From NCBI GenBank assembly GCA_000421045.1, contig ATWC01000002.1:1-64000 (forward strand): a DNA stretch of 64,000 nt, written 5' to 3'. Shown in pieces: positions 26,403 through 34,219 of the stretch. The first letter of the stretch is position 1. The number at the start of each line of letters is the position of its first letter. The DNA comes from Lachnospiraceae bacterium NK4A179 (GTDB lineage: Bacteria; Bacillota; Clostridia; Lachnospirales; Lachnospiraceae). The notes under the pieces were generated by a model. It did not search any database and was not told the DNA's origin. It worked only from the letters and a program-made list of their open reading frames with translations. The position numbers and the translations under genes were made by a program.

Positions 26403-27773
26403 ATGAAGACTACACAGAACATGACAACGGGCAGTCCTGTCCGCCATATAATACTTTTTTCGATACCGATGATGATCGGTAATATCATTCAACAGTTCTA
26501 CAATCTGGCGGATTCGATAGTAGTCGGAAGAGTTGTCGGCCGTACTGCCTTGGGCGCGATAGGCGCTACGGGTTCGGTCACCTTTCTTTTCTTTGCCCTC
26601 TGCAACGGCATAGGCTCCGGCGGCGGAGTCATCACCTCGCAGTACTTCGGGCGCGATGATAAAAAAAAGGTTAAAAGATGTATATTCAATGTTGCACTTA
26701 TAATGCTTATATTTCCGTTGATCGTAGGTGCCGCTGCATTCTTTCTTTCAAGACCGCTGCTCATACTGTTAGACACACCCGAGACCATGCTTCCGGATGC
26801 AGTAACTTATATGCAGATGATGAGCATAGGCCTTGTTTTTGTTTCACTTTATAATTATATTTCCTCAATGCTGCGCGCACTCGGTGATTCCATGACACCT
26901 TTGATGTTTTTGATATTTGCCAGCCTGGTCAATATCGGACTTGATATAACATTTGTTAAATTCCTGGGACTTGGTGTACTCGGTGCGGCACTTGCCACTC
27001 TTATATCGCAGTTTCTCTCAGGCGTTCTGTGCTTGCTCTTTGCCATACGGACCAATCCGTATTTTCATCTTGAGAAAAAAGACATGCGTTATGACCGCAA
27101 AGTCGTAAAAGACTCTCTTCGACTGGGCATCCCTCTTTCACTTCAGTTTTCAATGATCGCCGTATCATGTATGGCTCTTCAGCGTGTAGTGAACGGCTTT
27201 GGAGATATCGCAGTAACTGCTTTTACCGCCACAAGCCGTATCGAGCAGGTCATTCACCAGCCCTACCAGACGTTAAGTGCAGCACTTTCAACCTATAGCG
27301 GCCAGAACTACGGCGCAAATAAAAAAGACCGCGTGATAGAAGGCTATCGCAAAAGCCTGCTTATCATGGCGATCTTTACTCTGATCATGATACCTGTCTT
27401 ACAATTTTTCGGAGAAGACATAGTCTCTCTCTTCTTAACTGATGAACCCGAGGTTATCAGGACAGGAGCCATAGCGCTGCGCATCTCATCGCTCTTCTAT
27501 TTATTCCTGGGAGTTATATATGTAGCCCGTGGTGTACTGAGCGGTATAGGTGATGCCTTTTTTGCCCTCCTGAACGGTATTGTCGAGGTAATAGGCCGAT
27601 TTACGATCCCCCTGTTTTTGACCGCTATCCCCATGATAGGCATGTGGGGCATATGGTGGTCCGTAGGTATTGTGTGGTTCGTAAGCGGATTGACTGCATG
27701 GCTCAGGTATGTGCAGAAAATGAGGGAACTCACCGGAAAAAAACTTATTCCTGATAAGGCGGCTGTTCGATAG
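26403..27773 (+). CDS. MATE-family multidrug efflux protein
   Basis: A 456-residue inner-membrane antiporter with about 12 helices and the MATE pattern: N-terminal GSPVRHIILFSIPMMIGNI, QQFYNLADSIVVGRVVG, SSMLRALGDSMTPL and the second-half RGVLSGIGDAFFALLNG. It exports drugs or metabolites using a Na+ or H+ gradient. ATG has AGGAGA 8 nt upstream. Single-gene unit, divergent from the amidase; a TATAAT at 26367-26372 may be its -10 box. Confidence 0.92.
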   Translation: MKTTQNMTTGSPVRHIILFSIPMMIGNIIQQFYNLADSIVVGRVVGRTALGAIGATGSVTFLFFALCNGIGSGGGVITSQYFGRDDKKKVKRCIFNVALIMLIFPLIVGAAAFFLSRPLLILLDTPETMLPDAVTYMQMMSIGLVFVSLYNYISSMLRALGDSMTPLMFLIFASLVNIGLDITFVKFLGLGVLGAALATLISQFLSGVLCLLFAIRTNPYFHLEKKDMRYDRKVVKDSLRLGIPLSLQFSMIAVSCMALQRVVNGFGDIAVTAFTATSRIEQVIHQPYQTLSAALSTYSGQNYGANKKDRVIEGYRKSLLIMAIFTLIMIPVLQFFGEDIVSLFLTDEPEVIRTGAIALRISSLFYLFLGVIYVARGVLSGIGDAFFALLNGIVEVIGRFTIPLFLTAIPMIGMWGIWWSVGIVWFVSGLTAWLRYVQKMRELTGKKLIPDKAAVR

Positions 27774-27838
27774 TTTTTTCTTCCCCTCATACCCAAATTT
27801 TACACATCTAAATATTGATAAAATACAAAATTATACTG

Positions 27839-28408
27839 TCAGGAATACTCTCTTATCAGTGATATGAGCAGATCACTCAGTACAGGAACCGCTATAAGCA
27901 CATCCAGAACTGCAGCATAAACAGGTTTTATCTTTCCGTATATCTTTTCAGTCAAAGGATGTGTAACTTTAAAATAAAAAACTGCCATCACCGCAAATAT
28001 CAAACTTGTAAAAACACATGAACGATCCATGATCGAAAGCGGCCATCCGCTGTATGTCCAGAAATAGTAACCATATATCCATTCCAATACATACGAAGAT
28101 ATCAGTTCAAACACTGTTGTGACAAAAAAAGAAATAGCAAATAAGGCAGCAGTGTTTTTTATCTTTCTCACAAAAAGCAGAAGCAAGAATCCGCCAAAAG
28201 CATAAATCGGAATGAGCGGTAAAGTCATCACCCCCCTGTCGGCATAATAATGAAACACCAACCACACACATGTAATTTCATATACCCAACCCATGAATGA
28301 ATTTATAATGAATTCCACTTCATACCTGAGTAAAAATTCTGCAACTCCGGTTTTTCTTACGCCTTCGGTTTGGTGATCACTGCGATGATCAGATCCCATT
28401 TCCCGCAT
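27839..28408 (-). CDS. Putative ABC-transporter type IV (CmpB/DUF1113) membrane protein
   Basis: A 189-residue membrane protein with about five helices. Family-like segments are FIINSFMGWVYEITCVW, RGVMTLPLIPIYAFGGF, VTTVFELISSYVLEWIYG and FWTYSGWPLSIMDRSC. The biochemical role of the family is not established. The N-terminus before residue 25 is hydrophilic and poorly conserved, so a later start is possible. The fold-back repeat at 28454-28570 lies directly upstream. Confidence 0.75.
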   Translation of the reverse strand: MREMGSDHRSDHQTEGVRKTGVAEFLLRYEVEFIINSFMGWVYEITCVWLVFHYYADRGVMTLPLIPIYAFGGFLLLLFVRKIKNTAALFAISFFVTTVFELISSYVLEWIYGYYFWTYSGWPLSIMDRSCVFTSLIFAVMAVFYFKVTHPLTEKIYGKIKPVYAAVLDVLIAVPVLSDLLISLIREYS

Positions 28409-28453
28409 TTACTTTTACTCCACTAATACTTCCCACTTGTTACAGACCACTAA

Positions 28454-28570
28454 CTTCCTCACACCGGCAACTTGTCTGACAGCGGAACCGTCCCTGATGA
28501 ATCTCTGCATTTTCGAGAACTGCTAAGACTCACTTTAACACTGTCAGACAATGCTGCACGGTGTAGGAAG
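28454..28570. repeat. Fold-back repeat, short copy (family member 1)
   Basis: Imperfect long inverted repeat. CTTCCTCACACCG (28454-28466) faces CGGTGTAGGAAG (28559-28570), and TTGTCTGACAG (28472-28482) faces CTGTCAGACAA (28541-28551). The left end and about 30 flanking bases match the start of the larger copy at 31036. The reverse complement of its right half (TCTGACAG..AAGTGAG..TAGCAG..CGAAAATGC) matches the inner left arm of that copy. The right arm contains the stop codon and last codons of the glycerate kinase-Nudix gene. Confidence 0.8.
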
Positions 28571-30187
28571 TTTGAGTACTCCATTTAGTATACTATCACA
28601 CAACTCATCATTCTCATCGTACACAAGCTTCAATGTAAAAAACGGAGCATCCTCATAAAGAAGCTTTAAGAATATCCTGTCGCCGGGCCATAGATTGAGG
28701 TCGGATATCTTTTCTTTCTCAACCCATTTAAGGACACCCTCATTACATTCATACTCTTCTTCCGGCTCGGTAAAATCTTCAGAGGTATAAAGCATCATTA
28801 TATCGGTCACATTCCGCCCCGAGATAAAGCTGACAATACCGCGAAGTTTTTCTGAGTTCATGACTATCCCGCTTTCCTCAAACACTTCGCGCCTTGCGCA
28901 ATCCTCCGGACTTTCATTTTTTTCAAGATGTCCACCAATCCCAATCCACTTTCCCTTATTCACATCTTTCTCTTTTTTTGTACGGTGAAGCATAAGATAC
29001 TTCCCGTCCTTTTCAAGATAGCATATGGTGGTGCATATGACAGGTTGAAAAAAGCGGCTCTTTTTTAATCTGAATACCTGTTCTGCAGTCCTTCGTAAAT
29101 TTTCGGATGCTGTTTCTTTTCTGCAGGCAGCATGTATATCCATAGGTTCGCCTATTACCGGGAAATATGCTTCAATTCCGCAGGCATTGCATTTATCGGC
29201 ACCATCTCCTACAGCCCCTCCAAAAGCTATCACCGGAACGCCATAAGCGCCTGCAGCTTTCGCTATACCTACCGGAACCTTTCCCATTGCCGTCTGCTCA
29301 TCCAGACGTCCCTCGCCTGTAATGACACAGTCTGCCTCCTTTATCAGATCATGGAATCCGTTATATTCGAGCACCATATCTATGCCTGGCTTAAGATCTG
29401 CATTCAGAAAAGTCTTAAGCGCAAATCCCAGCCCCCCTGCCGCGCCTGAACCGGCAGCCTTTTCATCAGCATCAGGAATAGTCTTTTTGACCGCAACAGC
29501 ATATGAAGAAAGCCATCCATCCATTATTTCCACATCAGAAGACGCCAGACCTTTCTGCGGACCGAATACCGCACTGCAGCCGTTCACCCCGTTCAAAGGA
29601 TTAGTCACATCACAGGCTGCAGTAAAAGTGCATTCTTTAAGAACAGGTGCCGCATTATCGATTCGTATCGTTCTTACATTTTCAAGGGAGCTTCCGTTTA
29701 TCCCGACCGCTTCTCCTTTCTCATCAAGGAATTCAAAACCGAGAGCTGACAGCATTCCGATACCACCGTCATTCGTGCCGCTCCCGCCAAGACCGATAAC
29801 TATATCTCTGCAGCCTTTTGCCACCGCATCAAGTATCAGTTCTCCAAGTCCGTATGTAGTTGTATTAATGGGATTCCTTTTATCTGAAGGAATAAGATCC
29901 AGACCACACGCTGATGCAGATTCCAGCACAGCTGTACGACCATTATTCATTACCGCATAAACCGCTTTTACTTTTTCGGAAAGTGGTCCGCAGATCAAAA
30001 CCTCTTCCCTGCGTGTCCCCTCTCTGCCAAGAAAAGCACCTGTCATGCCCTCCCCTCCATCAGAGACGGGAAGCACGTCAACATCAGCTGAAGGGATGGC
30101 GCATAGCACCCCTTTTTTAACAGCCTCTCCTGCTTCATACGAAGACAGGCTTTCCTTAAATGAATCCATTGCCACGATTATCTTCAT
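28544..30187 (-). CDS. Glycerate kinase fused to a C-terminal Nudix hydrolase
   Basis: A 547-residue two-domain protein. Residues 1 to about 375 are a complete type 1 (GarK/GlxK) glycerate kinase: KIIVAMDSFKESLSSYEA, PVSDGGEGM, GLGGSGTNDGGIGML, DVTNPLNGVNG and ITGEGRLDEQTAMGK. From about 385 a MutT-like Nudix domain follows (ICYLEKDGKYLMLHR) with Nudix box GGHLEKNESPEDCARREVFEESG. The frame runs through without interruption. The kinase makes 2- or 3-phosphoglycerate; the Nudix substrate is unknown. ATG at 30187 opens the kinase motif, while a TTG at 30205 is rejected. The last codons lie in a fold-back repeat. Confidence 0.87.
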   Translation of the reverse strand: MKIIVAMDSFKESLSSYEAGEAVKKGVLCAIPSADVDVLPVSDGGEGMTGAFLGREGTRREEVLICGPLSEKVKAVYAVMNNGRTAVLESASACGLDLIPSDKRNPINTTTYGLGELILDAVAKGCRDIVIGLGGSGTNDGGIGMLSALGFEFLDEKGEAVGINGSSLENVRTIRIDNAAPVLKECTFTAACDVTNPLNGVNGCSAVFGPQKGLASSDVEIMDGWLSSYAVAVKKTIPDADEKAAGSGAAGGLGFALKTFLNADLKPGIDMVLEYNGFHDLIKEADCVITGEGRLDEQTAMGKVPVGIAKAAGAYGVPVIAFGGAVGDGADKCNACGIEAYFPVIGEPMDIHAACRKETASENLRRTAEQVFRLKKSRFFQPVICTTICYLEKDGKYLMLHRTKKEKDVNKGKWIGIGGHLEKNESPEDCARREVFEESGIVMNSEKLRGIVSFISGRNVTDIMMLYTSEDFTEPEEEYECNEGVLKWVEKEKISDLNLWPGDRIFLKLLYEDAPFFTLKLVYDENDELCDSILNGVLKLPTPCSIV

Positions 30188-30201
30188 ACCCGGTTCACCA
30201 A

Positions 30202-30465
30202 TCAATCCTTTGTCCAGTATGGCTTCTGATCCTTATGCGTAAAGCCTACCATCTTGCCGCGATAATCTTCCACCACTTCCGAATAGTATTCTTTCTGTTT
30301 TTCGTTTAACTTTCCCTGCTCAATAAGCCTGTTAAATACAGCCTCAAGATTTCTGAAATCATCCTGAGCAGCATCCTTGTAATTATTTGACATATTGAGC
30401 TTCAGTTTAAGTACCGCATCCTCAAGCTCACTGTTCTTCCCCAGATGCTTAAACAATCCAAACAT
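30202..30465 (-). CDS. Small soluble protein of unknown function
   Basis: An 87-residue charged, helical protein (ELEDAVLKLKLNMSNNYKDA, LNEKQKEYYSEVVEDYRGKM). No family recognised, no signal peptide or membrane segment. A strong GGGAGGGAG site precedes the ATG, which abuts the TAA of the glycosylase gene. The stop lies 14 nt before the glycerate kinase fusion. The tight spacing on both sides makes it a real gene of a three-gene operon. Confidence 0.75.
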   Translation of the reverse strand: MFGLFKHLGKNSELEDAVLKLKLNMSNNYKDAAQDDFRNLEAVFNRLIEQGKLNEKQKEYYSEVVEDYRGKMVGFTHKDQKPYWTKD

Positions 30466-30984
30466 TTACGCTCCCTCCCGGGTCAATTCTTTTTTCCATG
30501 CTTCCGTCAGCTTATCCAGACTCCATGCGGCGTTGGCCGGGCTGCTTGAGGGCAGGCACACCGCCTTTATCCCCGTAATGCTTTCGAGATATTTAATATA
30601 GTATTTTTCAGCAGTCTTTCCATTTACAAATATACGTTTCACGGATGACTTTTTGATGATGCCGTTAATATCCGCAGGGATCACATTTTTAATGCTGCTG
30701 TCAGACGAACCTGTTATATCACACTCTTCTATTACATCATACAAAGCCAGATGATGCTTAAGTATAAGTTTCTTTTTGGCACCTGTATCATCATGAAGCG
30801 GCACAGGCTCCCCGTATACTGCCGCGATGATCTTCCAGAAACGATTCTGCGGATGTCCGTAGAAAAAAGCCTGATCCCTTGATCTCACAGAGGGAAAGCT
30901 GCCCAGTATCAGGGTATCGGAAGCTTTGTTATATAAAGGAGGGAAGCCGTGTTTTTGCCTGTTTTCAACTGCTGTTTTTTTCAT
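30466..30984 (-). CDS. DNA-deoxyinosine glycosylase (UDG superfamily, family 6 type)
   Basis: A 172-residue base-excision repair enzyme. It shows the signature LGSFPSVRSRDQAFFYGHPQNRFWK, typical of the hypoxanthine-DNA glycosylase branch of the uracil-DNA glycosylase superfamily. A second motif ends CLPSSSPANAAWSLDKL (the SSPAN loop). It would remove hypoxanthine arising from adenine deamination. First gene of the unit with the small protein and the glycerate kinase-Nudix fusion; a Nudix domain in the same operon fits nucleotide-damage control. The long fold-back repeat lies directly upstream. Confidence 0.88.
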   Translation of the reverse strand: MKKTAVENRQKHGFPPLYNKASDTLILGSFPSVRSRDQAFFYGHPQNRFWKIIAAVYGEPVPLHDDTGAKKKLILKHHLALYDVIEECDITGSSDSSIKNVIPADINGIIKKSSVKRIFVNGKTAEKYYIKYLESITGIKAVCLPSSSPANAAWSLDKLTEAWKKELTREGA

Positions 30985-31035
30985 AAGATGATTTTACCAT
31001 ATAACCAAAACTTCTCACTTGTTATATGCCGCTAA

Positions 31036-31265
31036 CTTCCTCACACCGTGTAGCCTTATCTGATGGTATTTAAGTGAGCCATAGCAGATCCCGAAAATGC
31101 ATAGAGTCACCAGGAACGGTCCGCCACGGATGGCGGGCCGAGTAAACAACGCCACATGGAAGTGGCGTGTGAACGGTTCCGGGAACATGCAATAGTTTTG
31201 CGCATTTTCGTAAGAACTGCTTGGCGAACGATACTACCATCAGATAAGGCTACACGGTGCGGAAA
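31036..31265. repeat. Fold-back repeat, long copy (family member 2)
   Basis: A 25-nt perfect inverted repeat (31044-31068 with 31235-31259, CACCGTGTAGCCTTATCTGA at the left arm's 5' end). Inside it further arms pair: CGAAAATGC (31092-31100) with GCATTTTCG (31202-31210), GGAACGGT with its near-complement GAACGGTTCC, and an apical hairpin CGCCAC/GTGGCG (31150-31167). The outer end CTTCCTCACACCG and the 30 bases before it match the copy at 28454. It occupies most of the 410-nt gap between the glycosylase and metal-resistance genes. No coding capacity seen. Confidence 0.85.
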
Positions 31266-31295
31266 GCTTTACCATAATATAAATAATTTCTGCTA

Positions 31296-31325
31296 TTGAC
31301 ACATAGCAGATACCAGGTGTATCAT
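31296..31325 (+). promoter_or_regulatory. Promoter of the heavy-metal operon
   Basis: TTGACA (31296-31301), 18-nt spacer and TATCAT (31320-31325). The predicted transcription start (about 31332) falls inside the operator that follows. Confidence 0.7.
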
Positions 31326-31329
31326 CTGA

Positions 31330-31353
31330 ACATATGAACAGTCATTCATATGT
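31330..31353 (+). promoter_or_regulatory. SmtB/CadC-type operator
   Basis: Perfect palindrome ACATATGAA-CAGTCA-TTCATATGT containing TGAACA and ATTCA elements, the pattern of ArsR/SmtB-family 12-2-12 sites. It covers the predicted transcription start. The CadC-like repressor encoded as the third gene of this operon is the obvious ligand, giving metal-released autoregulation. Confidence 0.8.
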
Positions 31354-31396
31354 TTCATTAAATAACTTTTAATCCAAAAATATAAGGAGAACAAAA

Positions 31397-31615
31397 ATGA
31401 AAAAAACTTATAAGATCGATGTCGACTGTGCAAACTGTGCAAACAAAATGGAGGAAGCTGCAAAAAACACTTCCGGTATAAAGGATGCTTCAGTTAACTT
31501 CATGACACTCAAGATGAAGGTTGAATTCGATGAAGGCGCTGATGCAGATACCGTTATGAAGGAAGTACTGAAGAACTGCAAAAAAGTTGAAAAGGACTGC
31601 GAGATATATCTTTAA
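31397..31615 (+). CDS. Heavy-metal-associated (HMA) domain protein
   Basis: A 72-residue single HMA domain: KTYKIDVDCANCANKMEEAA has the metal-binding CxxC as CANC at about residues 13-16, followed by the ferredoxin-like fold ending CEIYL. The downstream ATPase has no HMA domain of its own, so this protein probably serves as a detached metal-delivery domain. ATG is preceded by AAGGAGA. It lies 23 nt upstream of the ATPase gene. Confidence 0.87.
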   Translation: MKKTYKIDVDCANCANKMEEAAKNTSGIKDASVNFMTLKMKVEFDEGADADTVMKEVLKNCKKVEKDCEIYL

Positions 31616-31638
31616 TTGACCCCGGACGGAGGCTTGCT

Positions 31639-33525
31639 ATGAACAGGAAACAAAAGATCATGCTTGTACGGATCATCATATCCACCGTACTGCTTATAAT
31701 ATTTCATTTTCTCCCTGCAAAGGGACTTATACGATTTTTCCTGTATCTCATACCGTACCTGATAATAGGTTATGACATACTTCTGAAAGCAGGGCACGGC
31801 ATAGCCAACAGACAGGTTTTTGATGAAAATTTTCTGATGGCGATCGCAACAGTAGGAGCATTCGCCATCGCACTTATAAACGGAAGCGGCGACTATACTG
31901 AAGCTGCTGCCGTAATGCTCTTCTATCAGATCGGCGAACTCTTTCAGAGTGCTGCAGTAGGAAAAAGCAGAAAAAATATCAGTGAACTGATGGATATACG
32001 TCCGGACTATGCGAACATAGAACAGGACGGCGAGATCATAAAGACCGATCCCGATGAGGTGGAGCCGGGAACCATTATCATAGTCAATCCCGGTGAGAAG
32101 ATCCCCATCGACGGCATAGTTGTCGATGGAAACAGCACACTTAACACTTCAGCGCTCACCGGTGAAAGTGTTCCCAGAACTGCCGAACCGGGAGATGAAG
32201 TGATAAGTGGCTGCATTAACTTAAGCGGCGTACTTAAGATAAAGACCACAAAAGAATTCGAAGAATCTACCGTATCAAAGATACTTGAGCTTGTGGAAGA
32301 TTCCACATCCAGAAAATCCAGATCAGAGGCCTTCATCAGCAGGTTTGCCAAAATATATACACCCGCAGTATGCGGTGCAGCACTTGCTCTGGCTCTGCTC
32401 CCTCCGCTTTTCAATCTCCTGATCATCAAAACAGATCCTGCCTTTGCAGAATGGATCTACAGGGCACTCACATTCCTTGTTATCAGCTGTCCGTGCGCGC
32501 TTGTTATAAGCATTCCGTTAAGCTTCTTTGCAGGCATTGGCGGAGCAAGCCGTGAAGGTATACTGATAAAAGGTTCAAATTATCTTGAAATGCTCTCTCA
32601 TACCAGAATAACAGCCTTCGATAAAACAGGGACAATGACCAAAGGCGTATTTGAAGTAAGTGCCGTGCATCACGCCACGATCGATGAAGACAGACTGATG
32701 TACCTGGCTGCCCACGCAGAATGCGCTTCTTCACACCCTATTGCCAAAAGCATCATAAAAGCTGCTTCATGCAGCATTGACAGATCCAAAGTTTCCGATA
32801 TCGAAGAGATAGGCGGAAACGGCATAACCGCAGTTGTAGATGGACACAAAATTGCAATCGGAAACCGCAGGCTTATGGAAAAGATCGGTGTTGAATATAA
32901 GGACTGTCACAAAACCGGCACCATTGTCCATATAGCAATAGACGGTGAATACAGCGGGCATATCATCATCTCCGATATGATAAAGCCCACCGCAAAGGAC
33001 GCTGTTGCCGACCTTCACAAAGCAGGTGTCTCAAAGACCGTAATGCTCACGGGCGATGCGGAAAGCATAGGAAAAGAAACTGCCGAAATGCTGGGGATCG
33101 ATGAAGCAAGATGCGAACTCCTGCCAGCAGATAAAGTAAGCGCGATCGAAGAACTCTTGTCTGAAAAGAAAGGAAATGATATCCTTGTTTTCGTCGGTGA
33201 CGGCATAAACGATGCACCGGTACTGGGCAGAGCCGATATCGGTATTGCTATGGGAGCACTCGGATCCGATGCTGCGATAGAAGCCGCTGACATCGTTCTT
33301 ATGGATGACGACCCGCAAAAGATAGCTAAAGCCATCCGTATTTCAAGAAAATGCATGCGCATCGTATATGAAAACATATGGTTTGCGATCGGCATCAAGT
33401 TTATCTGTCTTATACTGGGTGCCCTTGGCATAGCAAACATGTGGCTTGCCATATTTGCCGATGTAGGCGTAATGATAATAGCGGTTCTTAATGCAATAAG
33501 AGCGCTTCTTGTAAAGAAACTGTAA
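31639..33525 (+). CDS. P1B-type heavy-metal exporting ATPase (Zn/Cd/Pb group)
   Basis: A 628-residue P-type ATPase that starts directly with membrane helices. Motifs in order: TGESVP (actuator domain), ISCPCALVISIP (CPC metal site in the membrane), DKTGTMTKG (phosphorylated Asp), ASSHPIAKSI (HP locus) and VGDGINDAPVLGRADIGIAMG. The CPC motif and the CadC-like repressor in the operon point to Zn(II), Cd(II) or Pb(II) export; copper is less likely. Its stop is followed within 20 nt by the repressor gene. Confidence 0.92.
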   Translation: MNRKQKIMLVRIIISTVLLIIFHFLPAKGLIRFFLYLIPYLIIGYDILLKAGHGIANRQVFDENFLMAIATVGAFAIALINGSGDYTEAAAVMLFYQIGELFQSAAVGKSRKNISELMDIRPDYANIEQDGEIIKTDPDEVEPGTIIIVNPGEKIPIDGIVVDGNSTLNTSALTGESVPRTAEPGDEVISGCINLSGVLKIKTTKEFEESTVSKILELVEDSTSRKSRSEAFISRFAKIYTPAVCGAALALALLPPLFNLLIIKTDPAFAEWIYRALTFLVISCPCALVISIPLSFFAGIGGASREGILIKGSNYLEMLSHTRITAFDKTGTMTKGVFEVSAVHHATIDEDRLMYLAAHAECASSHPIAKSIIKAASCSIDRSKVSDIEEIGGNGITAVVDGHKIAIGNRRLMEKIGVEYKDCHKTGTIVHIAIDGEYSGHIIISDMIKPTAKDAVADLHKAGVSKTVMLTGDAESIGKETAEMLGIDEARCELLPADKVSAIEELLSEKKGNDILVFVGDGINDAPVLGRADIGIAMGALGSDAAIEAADIVLMDDDPQKIAKAIRISRKCMRIVYENIWFAIGIKFICLILGALGIANMWLAIFADVGVMIIAVLNAIRALLVKKL

Positions 33526-33541
33526 TGTGTGGGAGAAGAAA

Positions 33542-33925
33542 ATGTCTGAAGAAAAAGCAGCAAAAATGATCGCGGCCGGATGCTGTGAAGAGATCAAGAT
33601 CCACGAGGATCTTATGAAAAAAGTAACCGATACTCTTCCCGAAGAAGAAGATCTGTATGATCTGGCCGAGCTGTTCAAGATATTCGGAGACTCAACAAGA
33701 ATACGTATACTCTTTGTTCTGTTTGAGGCAGAGGTGTGTGTCTGCGATATGGCAGCTATACTTGGAATGACCCAGTCAGCCATTTCTCACCAGCTTAGGA
33801 TACTTAAGGCCAACCGTCTTGTAAAAACAAGACGTGACGGAAAACAGATCTTCTACTCCCTCGACGATGAGCATGTCAGGTCGATCATTGAGGCCGGATG
33901 CATACATCTTAAAGAAGATGACTGA
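33542..33925 (+). CDS. ArsR/SmtB-family metal sensor, CadC-like
   Basis: A 127-residue winged-helix repressor. The DNA-reading helix is MTQSAISHQLRILKANRLV, followed by the wing TRRDGKQIFYSL. The metal ligands of the alpha-3N site known from CadC are visible: Cys66 and Cys68 (EVCVCDMA) plus N-terminal Cys14-Cys15. This site type binds Cd, Pb or Bi. ATG at 33542 has GGGAG upstream; a GTG at 33527 adds five residues. Last gene of the operon and expected to bind the palindrome at 31330. Confidence 0.88.
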   Translation: MSEEKAAKMIAAGCCEEIKIHEDLMKKVTDTLPEEEDLYDLAELFKIFGDSTRIRILFVLFEAEVCVCDMAAILGMTQSAISHQLRILKANRLVKTRRDGKQIFYSLDDEHVRSIIEAGCIHLKEDD

Positions 33926-33931
33926 TTATCA

Positions 33932-33960
33932 TTGACAAGTCCGCCGGCTTATGATATCTT
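33932..33960 (+). promoter_or_regulatory. Promoter of tRNA-Arg
   Basis: TTGACA (33932-33937), 17-nt spacer and TATCTT (33955-33960), about 24 nt before the mature tRNA 5' end. Confidence 0.7.
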
Positions 33961-33983
33961 AACAGTCGTGCTTTCGGGCATAT

Positions 33984-34057
33984 GTGCGTGTAGCTCAGCT
34001 GGATAGAGCGTCTGGCTACGGACCAGAAGGTCGTGGGTTCGAATCCTGTCACGCACA
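33984..34057 (+). tRNA. tRNA-Arg(ACG)
   Basis: A 74-nt cloverleaf. The acceptor arm GTGCGTG pairs with CACGCAC. The D arm contains AGCTCAGCTGGATAGAGC. The anticodon stem TCTGG/CCAGA holds loop CTACGGA with anticodon ACG (read as ICG, Arg CGN codons). The T arm is GGGTTCGAATCC. CCA is not encoded. An intrinsic terminator follows immediately. Confidence 0.96.
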
Positions 34058-34060
34058 CTA

Positions 34061-34092
34061 AAAGACGGTTCTCAAATGAGGACCGTCTTTTT
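34061..34092 (+). terminator. Terminator after tRNA-Arg
   Basis: AAAGACGGT..CTC pairs with GAG.ACCGTCTTT over an AAAT loop, followed by T-residues. Confidence 0.88.
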
Positions 34093-34219
34093 GCATATAT
34101 TTATGATATTATATAAGGGTCCCAAGGTGCAAAATCCGGATCAGGCTTGCCTGAATGATGATTTTGACCTTATGTAGTATGGATCAATAATATCAGATCG
34201 ACTCCGGAGCAATTCACAT

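Noticed and set aside
28454-31265. Fold-back pair as ends of one composite transposon
   Set aside because: No transposase lies between them and the enclosed genes look like ordinary chromosomal genes; the copies also differ in size.
34165-34195. TTGACC...TAATAT as promoter of the Cys-rich lipoprotein
   Set aside because: The -10 box matches only four of six positions; kept as a remark, not as a feature.
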